From contig NZ_JAEFCB010000001.1 in the NCBI RefSeq assembly GCF_016405905.1, positions 1,321,281 to 1,385,280 on the forward strand: DNA of 64,000 nucleotides, read 5' to 3'. Source of the DNA: Variovorax sp. IB41 (GTDB lineage: Bacteria; Pseudomonadota; Gammaproteobacteria; Burkholderiales; Burkholderiaceae_C). The notes below the pieces were generated by a model. That model saw nothing but the letters and a program-made list of their open reading frames with translations, was not told where the DNA came from and did no database searches. The first letter of the stretch is position 1. Each line of letters opens with the position of its first letter. Below are positions 40,700 to 49,859 of this stretch, one piece after another. The translations under genes and the position numbers were made by a program.

Positions 40700-41767
40700 T
40701 CAGAAACGCCCGACCAGGCCGGGCCGCGTGCGCAAAGCGGCGGCGTCCGGCGCAGGACGCCCGCGCAGCACGACCGGCGTCCGGCTCCCGAGGCTCGCGA
40801 CGAGCGCGATCCAGGCGATGGCCAGTTCGCCATCGGCCGCGGCCAGGCGCTGCTGCTCCAGCATCAGGCCCTGGAAGTCTTCCAGCATCTGGACTTCCGA
40901 CATGTCTCCGCGGCTCATCCGCACCTTCGAACGCGCGAATTCGTCTTTCGCTTCATGCGCCCGCCGGGCCGCATCGGCCGCCACGCCGTTCGATGCATGC
41001 AACCTGCGCAAAGCCTCGGCGACCTCCGCGCGGCCCTGCGCCACGACCTGCGGAAAGAGCGGCGCGCCCGGCAGGTCCGCATCGGTGGCTGAATCGCTCC
41101 CGGCGTCGATGGTGCCCGCGAGCAAGGCCTGCGGCTCGATGCCGTAGAGCGATGCGGCCAGTTGGATGTCGTCGCGGTTGGCCAGCAGCGCCGCGGGCAC
41201 GGCCTGCGGCAGCGAGGCCGCGAAACGGGGCAGCCTGCGCTGTGCAACCTCTTCGGCGATCGCCTGGTTCAACGCTGCTTCCGACAGGCCGCAGCGCGCG
41301 ATGAGAAAGGCGAAGTTCGCTTCGCGTTGCGCATCGATCTTCTTCATCGCCGTTGCGGCGCCGGTTTCGCGGCGCTCGAGTTCCTTGGCGAAGTCATCGT
41401 GCAACGCCGGGCTGGCCGCGACGAGTTGCGACTGCCGGCGCACCGCGGTGAGCGCGCTTTCGATGTAGGTTGATCGCAGCGTCTGGACGACCACCGCGAC
41501 GTAGGCCGCCGAGACGCCGATCTCCGCAGCCGGCGCATCGAGATCGCTGCCACCGGTCGCGTCGCGGCCCGCGTCGGCGATCAACGTGTTCAGCGTCTCG
41601 CTCCCGAAAGCCGACCACCAAGGGACTGCGCCGGGGCGCAATGCAGGCACCGCCACAGGCAGCGCCTCCCGATGCGCCATGGCGTAGCTCGCGCTCACGC
41701 CCGAACCGGCGCAGGCGATGCCCAGCGCCCCGACCAGCATCGCCACCATCGACCGATTCAGCACCAT
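40700..41767 (-). CDS. Degenerate outer-membrane efflux (OEP/NodT)-like protein
   Basis: Exported protein of 355 residues with a signal peptide (MVLNRSMVAMLVGALGIACAGSGVSAS). The mature start VPWWSAFGSETLNTLIADA, the central LPQAVPAALLANRDDIQLAASLYGIEPQALLA and the late SRGDMSEVQMLEDFQGLMLEQQRLAAADGELAIAWIALVASLGS match the spacing of RND-type outer-membrane channel proteins, but families of this kind are about 450-500 residues and the beta-barrel strands are hard to find. No membrane-fusion or RND pump gene is adjacent. It may be a decayed or repurposed TolC-like protein; low certainty. A start five codons upstream is possible. Confidence 0.6.
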   Translation of the reverse strand: MVLNRSMVAMLVGALGIACAGSGVSASYAMAHREALPVAVPALRPGAVPWWSAFGSETLNTLIADAGRDATGGSDLDAPAAEIGVSAAYVAVVVQTLRSTYIESALTAVRRQSQLVAASPALHDDFAKELERRETGAATAMKKIDAQREANFAFLIARCGLSEAALNQAIAEEVAQRRLPRFAASLPQAVPAALLANRDDIQLAASLYGIEPQALLAGTIDAGSDSATDADLPGAPLFPQVVAQGRAEVAEALRRLHASNGVAADAARRAHEAKDEFARSKVRMSRGDMSEVQMLEDFQGLMLEQQRLAAADGELAIAWIALVASLGSRTPVVLRGRPAPDAAALRTRPGLVGRF

Positions 41768-41989
41768 TCGCACGCTCCACAAAAATCCGCAAGCCGCGAT
41801 GGTTCATTGCAAATTCGGAGAAATCGAAGAGGCGGCGAAGCGCTGCCGTCGCAGTCCATTGCATCCGTGCAACACAAGTTGCGATCCGTCGCGGCTCGGC
41901 AAGATTCCTCCCAGATTGGGCGAAACCATCGATCCGTCATCGGCAGGGCGCGCGTGTCGTTCGCGCCTCGCCTCACACGGAGAGAACCC

Positions 41990-44086
41990 ATGAAGAATTG
42001 CCCGCGCTCGCCGAGCGTTTTGCGAACGCGACGTTGGATCGGCACCGCGGTCGTTGCATTGGTCTCGATCGCCGCGCATGCGCAGAACGCCATCGAAGCC
42101 GTCACGAGCACTGCGAGAGGCGACACCGAGCTCGTGCGCATCGACTTCACGCAGCCGCTCGCCGCGCTGCCCACCGGCTTCGTCGTGCAGGAACCGGCCC
42201 GCATCGCGCTGGACTTTCCGGGCGTGACCAACGCCGTGGGCCGCTCGGCCATCGAATTCAACACCGGCAACCTGCGCACCGCCAACGTCGTGCAGGCCGG
42301 CGAGCGCTCGCGCGTGGTGCTGAACCTGCAGCGCGCGGCCACCTACGAGGCGCAGATCCAGGGGCGCTCGCTGCTGGTCTCGCTGCAGTCCGGCACGGGC
42401 CAACCGACGAAGACGCCGGCCAACGCCGAGTTCGCCGAAGGCCGGGAGCGCCAGGTGACGCCGCTGCAGGACATCGACTTCCGCCGCGGCAGCGATGGCG
42501 CCGGCCGCGTGCTCATCGCCATGGGCAACAGCCAGCTCGGCGTGGACGTGCGGCGCCAGGGCGCGACGCTGGTCGCCGAGTTCATGCGGGCGTCGCTGCC
42601 GGAGGGGTTGCGAAGGCGCCTGGACGTATCCGACTTCGGCACGGCCGTCGACACGGTGAGCGCGCAGCAGCTGGGCGACCGGGTGCGCCTCGCGATCACC
42701 GCGCACGGCGACTGGGAGCAGAGCGCCTACCAGGCGGACGACCAGTTCGTCATCGAGGTGCGCCCGCGCAAGACCGATCCGGCCAGGCTCACGCAGGGCA
42801 CCGGCTACAGCGGCGAGAAGCTCACGCTCAACTTCCAGAACGTGGACGTGCGCGCGCTGCTGCAGGTGATCGCGGACTTCACCGGCTTCAACGTGGTGAC
42901 CTCGGACTCCGTCTCGGGCGCCCTCACGCTGCGACTGAAGGACGTGCCGTGGGACCAGGCGCTCGAAGTCATCCTGCAGGCGAAGAACCTGGGCCTCCGC
43001 AAGAACGGCAGCATTCTCTGGATCGCGCCGAAGGACGAGATCAACGCCAAGGAAAAGACCGAGCTGGAGGCGCAGGCCACGGTCGAGAACCTGGTGGCGC
43101 TGCGCACGCAGTCGTTTCAGCTGAACTACGCCAAGGCGGCGACGGTGGTGCAGAGCCTGACGGGCACCGGAAGCGGCGGCGGCGGCGGCGGTGGCGGCGC
43201 GGCGGCCACGCGCCTCCTGAGTACGCGCGGCAGCGCCATCGCCGAGGTGCGCACGAACCAGCTCTTCGTCACCGACACGCCCGTGCGCCTGGCGGAAGTG
43301 AGCGAGCTCATCCGCAAGCTCGACGTGCCGGTGCGCCAGGTGCTGATCGAGGCGCGCATCGTCGAGGCGTCGGACACCTTCGGCAAGTCGCTCGGCGTGA
43401 AGCTGGGCGGCGGCGCCACCGGCAAGAACGCCTCTTTCGGCACCAGCCCCACGGGCACCGGCAATGCCTTCACCTCGTTCACCAACAGCAACTTCGTGAA
43501 CCTGCCGGCCGGCGATGCGGGCGGCACGGGCAACAGCGCAGGGGCGTTCTCGCTGTCTCTCTTCAACTCGAGCTTCACGCGCATGCTGAACCTGGAGATC
43601 TCGGCGCTGGAGGCCGAGGGCAAGGGGCGGCTGGTGTCGAGCCCGCGCGTGGTGACGGCCGACCAGACCAAGGCGCTGATCGAACAGGGCGAGGAGATTC
43701 CCTACCAGCAGGCCACCTCCAGCGGCGCAACGTCGATCTCGTTTCGCAAGGCCGTGCTGAAGCTCGAAGTGACGCCGCAGATCACGCCCGAGGGCAACAT
43801 CATCCTCACGCTCGATGTGAGCAAGGACGCGCGCGGCGTCAACACCTCGGCGGGCCCCGCCATCAACACCAAGCATGTGCAGACCGAGGTGCTGATCGAC
43901 AACGGCGGCACGGTGGTGATCGGCGGCATCTTCGAGCTGACCGAGACCAGCGACGAATCGCGCGTGCCGGTGCTGGGCGAGGTGCCCTACCTGGGTGCGC
44001 TGTTCCGCTCGCGCGAGCGGGTGGTGAACAAGGTGGAGATGCTGGTGTTCATCACACCGAAGATGATCGGGCGCACGGGTTCTTGA
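41990..44086 (+). CDS. pilQ: PilQ-like type IV pilus secretin
   Basis: Outer-membrane secretin of 698 residues with a signal peptide ending near HAQ (residue 32). Two AMIN peptidoglycan-binding domains (about 35-130 and 150-265), a secretin/TonB N-terminal domain (LTLNFQNVDVRALLQVIADFTGFNVVTSDSVSG, about 278-350), a secretin_N domain interrupted by a Gly8 run, and the C-terminal secretin barrel with VPVLGEVPYLGALFRSRER. The usual pilMNOP genes are not upstream; a reversed efflux-like gene is. Start ATG at 41990 with GGAGAG before it. The 222-nt upstream gap holds only its promoter region and a TTGCA/TGCAA hairpin. Confidence 0.88.
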   Translation: MKNCPRSPSVLRTRRWIGTAVVALVSIAAHAQNAIEAVTSTARGDTELVRIDFTQPLAALPTGFVVQEPARIALDFPGVTNAVGRSAIEFNTGNLRTANVVQAGERSRVVLNLQRAATYEAQIQGRSLLVSLQSGTGQPTKTPANAEFAEGRERQVTPLQDIDFRRGSDGAGRVLIAMGNSQLGVDVRRQGATLVAEFMRASLPEGLRRRLDVSDFGTAVDTVSAQQLGDRVRLAITAHGDWEQSAYQADDQFVIEVRPRKTDPARLTQGTGYSGEKLTLNFQNVDVRALLQVIADFTGFNVVTSDSVSGALTLRLKDVPWDQALEVILQAKNLGLRKNGSILWIAPKDEINAKEKTELEAQATVENLVALRTQSFQLNYAKAATVVQSLTGTGSGGGGGGGGAAATRLLSTRGSAIAEVRTNQLFVTDTPVRLAEVSELIRKLDVPVRQVLIEARIVEASDTFGKSLGVKLGGGATGKNASFGTSPTGTGNAFTSFTNSNFVNLPAGDAGGTGNSAGAFSLSLFNSSFTRMLNLEISALEAEGKGRLVSSPRVVTADQTKALIEQGEEIPYQQATSSGATSISFRKAVLKLEVTPQITPEGNIILTLDVSKDARGVNTSAGPAINTKHVQTEVLIDNGGTVVIGGIFELTETSDESRVPVLGEVPYLGALFRSRERVVNKVEMLVFITPKMIGRTGS

Positions 44087-44198
44087 CCCACGCGATGCCC
44101 TGACACGGTGCGCCGGCGACCGCCCCGTTCCGGGGCCATGTGGCATGGAGCGTGCTTAGACCGTGCATGCCCGCCTCCAGCCCGCCCTCCGCCCGGTA

Positions 44199-45224
44199 AT
44201 GAACGCCGTCGCCCCGCTTCCGCCCGCCGCGGTCGAGATCGTCGCGCTCAGCAAGCGCTACGCCCCCGGCACGCCGGCCGCCGTCGACGCCATCGACCTG
44301 CGCATCGCCAGCGGCAGCTACTGCTGCCTGCTGGGCCCCTCGGGCTGCGGCAAGAGCACCACGCTGCGCATGATCGCGGGCCACGAGTCGGTCACCAGCG
44401 GCGACATCCTCTTGGACAACCGCAACATCACCAACCTGCCCGCGGCCGCGCGCGGCACGGCGATGATGTTCCAGAGCTTCGCGCTGTTCCCGCACCTCTC
44501 GGCCACCGACAACGTGGCCTTCAGCCTCAAGATGAAAGGCGTCGGCAAGGCCGAGCGCCAGAAGCGTGCGCGCGACCTGCTGGCGCGCGTGGCGATGGGC
44601 CACCTGGCCGAGCGCAAGCCCGGCGAGCTCTCCGGCGGCCAGCAGCAGCGCGTGGCGCTGGCGCGCGCGCTCATCACCGAGCCGCGCGTGCTGCTGCTGG
44701 ACGAGCCGCTCTCGGCGCTCGACCCGTTCCTGCGCATCCAGATGCGCGCGGAGCTGCGGCGCTGGCAGAAGGAGCTGGGGCTGACCTTCGTGCACGTCAC
44801 GCACTCGCAGGAAGAAGCCATGGCGCTGGCCGACACGATGGTGGTGATGAACCACGGCGTGATCGAGCAGGTCGGCTCGCCGCACGAGATCTACAACCAC
44901 CCCGCCAACGAGTTCGTCGCGCGCTTCATGGGCGGGCACAACGTGATCGACACGCCCGCCGGGCCGATCGCGGTGCGCAACGACCACATGCGGATCGCCC
45001 CGGGCCCCGACGCCGGCGGCCTAGCCGCCGCGGTCACCGACGTCGAATACCAGGGCACCTACGTGCTGCTCGGCCTGGCGCTGGAAGCCGCTGCGCCGGA
45101 GCGCCGGAACGTGTCGGTGCTGCTGGGCGAAGCCGCCTTTCTCGCGAGCCCCTATGCGCAGGGCGAGACGGTTCGCCTGTCGTGGGCCGAGGCCGATGCG
45201 CGCGCGCTCGCCGTGGCCCCCTGA
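44199..45224 (+). CDS. ABC transporter ATPase, spermidine/putrescine type
   Basis: ATPase of the PotA class, 341 residues. Walker A LGPSGCGKSTTLRMIAGHE, Q-loop MMFQSFALFPHL, signature LSGGQQQRVALARAL, Walker B LLLDEPLSALDP and H-loop VTHSQEEAM, then a C-terminal TOBE-like domain from about residue 240 (GHNVIDTPAGPI). It is the first gene of a four-gene importer operon: ATPase, binding protein, two permeases. A GTG 12 codons upstream is an alternative start. The substrate may be a polyamine or related cation. Confidence 0.9.
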   Translation: MNAVAPLPPAAVEIVALSKRYAPGTPAAVDAIDLRIASGSYCCLLGPSGCGKSTTLRMIAGHESVTSGDILLDNRNITNLPAAARGTAMMFQSFALFPHLSATDNVAFSLKMKGVGKAERQKRARDLLARVAMGHLAERKPGELSGGQQQRVALARALITEPRVLLLDEPLSALDPFLRIQMRAELRRWQKELGLTFVHVTHSQEEAMALADTMVVMNHGVIEQVGSPHEIYNHPANEFVARFMGGHNVIDTPAGPIAVRNDHMRIAPGPDAGGLAAAVTDVEYQGTYVLLGLALEAAAPERRNVSVLLGEAAFLASPYAQGETVRLSWAEADARALAVAP

Positions 45225-45273
45225 TCTTTTCCTTTCCCTTTCGTCCGCCTCTTTTTTCCACGGAGACACTGCC

Positions 45274-46542
45274 ATGACCGATCCCATCGACTCGACCCCC
45301 GGCGTCAAGCGCCGCGCCCTGCTGCAAGGCACCGCCGGCATCCTGGCCACGGGCATCGCGCCCTTCGTGCATGCACAGGAAAAGATCGTGCTGCGCTACC
45401 TGGGCACCGCGGTGAACCAGGACAAGGCCATCGCCGAGAAGTTCAAGGCCGACACCGGCATCGAGATCCAGTACGTGGCCGTGACCACCGACGACGTGAC
45501 CAAGCGCGCCGTGACCGCGCCCAACAGCTTCGACCTGATCGACACCGAGTTCTTCTCGCTCAAGAAGATCGTGCCCACCGGCAACCTGAAGGGCATCGAC
45601 ACCAAGCGCGTGAAGAACGCCGGCAAGATCACCTCGCTCTTCACCAAGGGCGAAGTGGGCGGCAAGAAGGTCGGCGACCAGGGCACGGCGCCCATCAAGG
45701 TGATCTACCTCGAAGGCGAGAAGAGCAAGGCCTTCGCCAAGTCGCCGACGCAGTTCATGTCGTTGATTCCGACCACCTACAACGCCGACACGCTGGGCAT
45801 TCGCCCCGACCTCATCAAGCGCCCGATCGGCTCGTGGGCCGAGCTGCTGAACCCCGAGTTCAAGGGCAAGGCCGCGATCCTGAACATTCCCTCGATCGGC
45901 ATCATGGACGCCGCGATGGTGGTGGAGGCCAAGGGCATCCACAAGTACGCGGACAAGGGCAACATGACCAAGGCCGAGATCGACCTGACGATCAAGACCC
46001 TGATCGAAGCCAAGAAGGCCGGCCAGTTCCGCGCGCTGTGGAAGGACTTCAACGAATCCGTCAACCTCATGGCCTCGGGCGAGGTGGTGATCCAGTCGAT
46101 GTGGTCGCCTGCCGTCACCGCCGTGCGCGGCAAGGGCATCGACTGCACGTTCCAGCCTCTGAAGGAAGGCTATCGCGCGTGGGCCTCGGGCTTCGGCCTG
46201 CCGGCCACGCTCTCGGGCAAGAAGCTCGATGGCGCCTATGAATTCATCAACTGGTTCCTGGACGGCTGGGCCGGCGCGTACCTCAACCGCCAGGGCTACT
46301 ACAGCGCCGTCCTGGACACCGCCAAGACCAAGATGGAAGCCTACGAGTGGGCCTACTGGATGGAAGGCAAGCCCGCCGCGCAGGACATCAAGAGCCCGCA
46401 GGGCGACGTGATCGCCAAGGCCGGCGCGGTGCGCGACGGCGGCAGCTACGAGCAGCGCATGGGCGGCATCGCGTGCTGGAACGCCGTGATGGACGAGAAC
46501 GAGTACATGGTGCGCAAGTGGAACGAGTTCGTCGCGGCCTGA
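45274..46542 (+). CDS. ABC transporter substrate-binding protein, family 1 (polyamine-like)
   Basis: Exported solute-binding protein of 422 residues (type II periplasmic fold, PotD-like). The N-terminus VKRRALLQGTAGILATGIAPFVHAQ has a twin-arginine-like motif before the hydrophobic core, so Tat export is possible. The mature part starts KIVLRYLGTAVNQDKAIAEKFKADTGIEIQYV. It lies 49 nt downstream of the ATPase and 16 nt upstream of the first permease. Ligand undetermined. Confidence 0.88.
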   Translation: MTDPIDSTPGVKRRALLQGTAGILATGIAPFVHAQEKIVLRYLGTAVNQDKAIAEKFKADTGIEIQYVAVTTDDVTKRAVTAPNSFDLIDTEFFSLKKIVPTGNLKGIDTKRVKNAGKITSLFTKGEVGGKKVGDQGTAPIKVIYLEGEKSKAFAKSPTQFMSLIPTTYNADTLGIRPDLIKRPIGSWAELLNPEFKGKAAILNIPSIGIMDAAMVVEAKGIHKYADKGNMTKAEIDLTIKTLIEAKKAGQFRALWKDFNESVNLMASGEVVIQSMWSPAVTAVRGKGIDCTFQPLKEGYRAWASGFGLPATLSGKKLDGAYEFINWFLDGWAGAYLNRQGYYSAVLDTAKTKMEAYEWAYWMEGKPAAQDIKSPQGDVIAKAGAVRDGGSYEQRMGGIACWNAVMDENEYMVRKWNEFVAA

Positions 46543-46558
46543 CCGCCCTCCTGATCCT

Positions 46559-47473
46559 GTGAGCGCTCCCGCCACCCGCGCCGCCGCCGCCGACCCGCTC
46601 CACACCGTGAAGGCGTGGTGGCAGGCGGCGCCGTTCGCGCTGGTGTTCCTGCTGTTCTTCCTGGTTCCGCTGGCGCTGGTCGCGATGGCGAGCCTGTGGA
46701 ATTTCAACGAGTACGAGCTGATCCCCGCGGTCACGCTGCGCAACTACCTGAGCCTGTTCGAGGGGTGCTCGCACCTCACCGACAACGGCGACCTGTGCGT
46801 CACGCTCAACACGTACCTGAGCACCTTCAAGTTCTGCGTGCTGGTGTGGGGCATCACGCTGCTGGTCGGTTTTTCGGTGGCGTACTTCCTCGCGTTCCAT
46901 GTGCGCTCGTCGACGGTGCAGACGGTGCTGTTCGTGCTGTGCACCGTGCCCTTCTGGACATCGAACGTGATCCGCATGATCTCGTGGGTGCCGCTCCTGG
47001 GGCGCAACGGCCTGGTCAACCAGGCGCTGATGGGCGCGGGCTTCGTGAGCCAGCCGGTCGAGTGGCTGCTGTTCTCCGATTTCTCGGTGGTGCTGGCCTT
47101 CGTGCACCTCTACACGATGTTCATGATCGTGCCGATCTTCAACAGCATGATGCGCATCGACCGGTCGCTGCTCGAAGCGGCCAGCGACGCGGGCGCCTCG
47201 GGCTGGCAGACGCTGTGGAACGTGGTGGTGCCGCTGTCGCGCACGGGCATCCTGATCGGCTCGATCTTCGTCATCACCATCGTGATGGGCGACTTCGTGA
47301 CCATCGGCGTGATGGGCGGCCAGCAGATCGCCTCGATCGGCAAGATCATCCAGGTGCAGACCTCGTACCTGCAGTTTCCGCTGGCCGCGGCCAACGCGAT
47401 GATCTTGCTGGCGGTGGTGCTGATGATCATCTGGGGGCTGACCCGGCTGGTCGATATTCGCAAGGAGCTTTGA
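46559..47473 (+). CDS. ABC transporter permease 1 (PotB-like)
   Basis: Inner-membrane permease of 304 residues with six main helices after a short cytoplasmic N-terminus. The EAA coupling motif is LLEAASDAGASGWQTLWNVVVPLSRTGI. A GTG start at 46559 is the first codon that gives the full first helix. It is followed by a 303-nt palindromic repeat region before its partner permease, an unusual break in such an operon. Confidence 0.88.
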   Translation: MSAPATRAAAADPLHTVKAWWQAAPFALVFLLFFLVPLALVAMASLWNFNEYELIPAVTLRNYLSLFEGCSHLTDNGDLCVTLNTYLSTFKFCVLVWGITLLVGFSVAYFLAFHVRSSTVQTVLFVLCTVPFWTSNVIRMISWVPLLGRNGLVNQALMGAGFVSQPVEWLLFSDFSVVLAFVHLYTMFMIVPIFNSMMRIDRSLLEAASDAGASGWQTLWNVVVPLSRTGILIGSIFVITIVMGDFVTIGVMGGQQIASIGKIIQVQTSYLQFPLAAANAMILLAVVLMIIWGLTRLVDIRKEL

Positions 47474-47514
47474 AGTGCTCCTGTGCGCCAACGTTCGAAT
47501 CGTGCAGGGCCATC

Positions 47515-47760
47515 CAGGGCGCGATCCTGCCGACGGGGTACCTTGCTCCGCGAATGTCCCCCGCCCTTCGGGCTCCTCCTTGATTTCGCTGCGCAAGGCA
47601 CCCCATCGGCGTGCTCGTTGTTCAGAGCAGTCGTTGATCGCCGCACACCCGCCGCGTGCCCAGGTGCGCAGGGCATCGGGTGCTTCCCGCAGCGAAATAA
47701 AGGAGGAGGCCGCAGGCCGGGGGACATTCGCGGAGGGAAGTACCCGGTGGCCTGTGCACA
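47515..47760. repeat. Palindromic dispersed repeat, complete copy
   Basis: The 303-nt gap between the two permease genes holds no gene but a large inverted repeat. The left arm (about 47525-47603) and right arm (about 47680-47754) are imperfect reverse complements sharing CCGCGAATGTCCCCC and ATTTCGCTGCG blocks; about 75 nt lie between. Each arm contains a small hairpin whose stem differs but still pairs: GCCC-TTC-GGGC at 47563-47573 and GGCC-GCA-GGCC at 47708-47718. The same arm sequence occurs at 63931-64000. Confidence 0.85.
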
Positions 47761-47776
47761 CGCCCCGAAGGACCCC

Positions 47777-48667
47777 ATGACCCCACCCATCAGAGAACCA
47801 CGCGCCCCCGGCTTCTGGCCCCTGGCGATCGTTTTCGCCCTCTTCGTGCTGTTCCTCTACGGCCCGATGATCACGATCTTCGTGCTGAGCTTCCAGGGCC
47901 CCGAGGGCGGACTGACCTTTCCGCTGCGCGGCGTGTCGCTGCACTGGTTCTACAAACTCGCCGAAGGGCTGGGCACCGTCGACATCGGCGCGGCCTTCCG
48001 GCGCTCGCTCGCGCTGGGTGCGGTCGTGATGGCCTTTACCGTGGTTCTGTCGGTGCTGGCCGGGCTCGCGTTCCGCAAGAAGCTCAAGGGCGGCAATGCG
48101 CTGTTCTTCGTCACGGTGGCCAGCCTGATCATGCCGTCGATCATCATTTCGCTGGGCATCGGCCTGCAGTTCCGGCTGCTCGATACGGGCATCAAGGGCG
48201 TGCTCACGGCCATGGAAGCCACCACGCTGCTCGAAGGCTATGGCACCGCGCTCGGCCTCTTCAGCTCGGCGCTGGGCGCGCACCTGACGTGGACGCTGCC
48301 CTTCGGCCTCTTGATCATGTTCGCGGTGTTCAACCGCTTCAACCCGGCCTACGAGGAGGCCGCGCGCGACCTCGGCGCGACGCCCTGGCAGGCCTTTCGC
48401 CATGTCGTGCTGCCGCTGATCGGCCCCTCGATCGTGGGCATCGGCATGTTCGGCTTCACGCTCTCGTGGGACGAAATCGCCCGCACCTCGCAGGCGATCG
48501 GCGACGTCAACACGCTGCCGCTCGAACTGCAGGGGCTGACTTCGACGGTCACCACGCCCTCGATCTATGCGCTGGGGACGGTGACCACCGTCGTTTCGCT
48601 GCTGGTCATGGCCGTGGCGCTGGGCGCGGCGGCGCTGTTGCGGCGGCGGGCCGTTCGGCCTATGTGA
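47777..48667 (+). CDS. ABC transporter permease 2 (PotC-like)
   Basis: Second permease of the polyamine-type importer, 296 residues, about six helices, EAA motif YEEAARDLGATPWQAFRHVVLPLIGP. The ATG at 47777 has AAGGA 5 nt upstream and lies right after the palindromic repeat. The frame is open further upstream through the repeat, but that sequence is not coding in character. Confidence 0.9.
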   Translation: MTPPIREPRAPGFWPLAIVFALFVLFLYGPMITIFVLSFQGPEGGLTFPLRGVSLHWFYKLAEGLGTVDIGAAFRRSLALGAVVMAFTVVLSVLAGLAFRKKLKGGNALFFVTVASLIMPSIIISLGIGLQFRLLDTGIKGVLTAMEATTLLEGYGTALGLFSSALGAHLTWTLPFGLLIMFAVFNRFNPAYEEAARDLGATPWQAFRHVVLPLIGPSIVGIGMFGFTLSWDEIARTSQAIGDVNTLPLELQGLTSTVTTPSIYALGTVTTVVSLLVMAVALGAAALLRRRAVRPM

Positions 48668-48734
48668 GATTTTTCCTACGCCGCCTAAAATCGCGCTCCA
48701 ACAAAGCACAAGCGATAGAGAGAGAGAGGCGGAC

Positions 48735-49859
48735 ATGCTCGACAAATTGAACGATTTCACGGGGAGCCACGGCCAGCTGCAGCGCGGCCGCGGCCTCGTC
48801 ACCGGAACCATCGCCCTGAGCCTGGGCATCCTGTGTTTCCTGGGCGTGCTGGCCTTTCACTTTCCGCAGTACCTCACCACGCCCGAACTGCGCAAGAGCT
48901 ACAACGTCGACGTGATGCGCTACATCCTGCTCACGGCGCTGGTCGTCTCGGGCGGGCTCTCGCTGGTGAACATCATCTTCAACCGCTCGCGCTGGCTGTC
49001 GTCGGCCGCGTTCCTGCTGGTGGTGGCTTCGGCGCTGCTGGGCGGGCACAAGGTGCCGGTGCACGACTTCGCGGACAACACGCCGTACATCGGGCTGGAC
49101 TGGTTCATCCTGGACCTCCTGGGTTCGTCGCTGATCTTCATCTTCATCGAGAAGCTGTTCGCGCTGCGCAAAGACCAGCCGGTGTTCCGCGAAGAGTGGC
49201 AAACCGACTTCCACCACTTCGTGGTGAACCACATGATCGTGGGCTTCGTGCTGCTGGCCACCAACCTCATGGTGCACAAGCTCTTCGGCTGGGCCGCCAA
49301 CGACGGCATCCGCGGCTGGGTGGGCAACCTGCCGTTCTGGGCGGGCATCCTGCTGATCATCCTGGTGGCCGACCTCGTGCAGTACTGGACGCACCGCGCG
49401 TACCACGAGGTGCCCGTGCTCTGGCGCCTGCACGCGGTGCACCACAGCGTGAAAAGCATGGACTGGATGGCCGGCTCGCGCCAGCACATCCTGGAGTTGC
49501 TGATCACGCGCACGCTGGTGCTCGCGCCGATCTACGTGCTGGGCTTCAGCAAGGAAGTGATCGATGCCTACATCGTGGTGGTCGGCTTCCAGGCCGTGTT
49601 CAACCACTGCAACGTGAGCGTGCGCCTGGGACCGCTGCGCTACATCATCGTGACGCCCAACTTCCACCACTGGCACCACAGCCAGGACATCGAGGCGCTG
49701 GACAAGAACTACGCGGCGCACTACGCCTTCCTCGACTACCTCTTCGGCACCGCAGTCAAGAGCACCAAGCTCTGGCCCGAGAAGTACGGCGTGCTGGGCG
49801 ACTACGTGCCCAACGGCTTCTTCAAGCAGTTGAAGTTTCCGTTCGTCTGGAAGGGATGA
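48735..49859 (+). CDS. Fatty acid hydroxylase / sterol desaturase family membrane enzyme
   Basis: Di-iron integral membrane oxidoreductase of 374 residues. The three histidine boxes are HRAYHE at 220-225, HAVHH at 233-237 and HHWHH at 311-315, with an earlier DFHHFVVNH segment at 159-166. About six hydrophobic helices come before and around them. The family hydroxylates or desaturates lipids; the substrate is unknown. A run of GAGAGAGAGG just upstream can serve as ribosome-binding site. It overlaps the downstream lipoprotein gene by ATGA. Confidence 0.88.
   Translation: MLDKLNDFTGSHGQLQRGRGLVTGTIALSLGILCFLGVLAFHFPQYLTTPELRKSYNVDVMRYILLTALVVSGGLSLVNIIFNRSRWLSSAAFLLVVASALLGGHKVPVHDFADNTPYIGLDWFILDLLGSSLIFIFIEKLFALRKDQPVFREEWQTDFHHFVVNHMIVGFVLLATNLMVHKLFGWAANDGIRGWVGNLPFWAGILLIILVADLVQYWTHRAYHEVPVLWRLHAVHHSVKSMDWMAGSRQHILELLITRTLVLAPIYVLGFSKEVIDAYIVVVGFQAVFNHCNVSVRLGPLRYIIVTPNFHHWHHSQDIEALDKNYAAHYAFLDYLFGTAVKSTKLWPEKYGVLGDYVPNGFFKQLKFPFVWKG

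Noticed and set aside
41672..41989. N-terminal extension of the PilQ-like frame
   Set aside because: The frame is open upstream, but a clear signal peptide and GGAGAG site place the start at 41990; upstream sequence is the promoter gap and antisense of the efflux-like gene.
46388..48829. 813-codon minus-strand frame across the permease genes and repeat
   Set aside because: Antisense of both permeases running through the palindromic repeat; no protein features.
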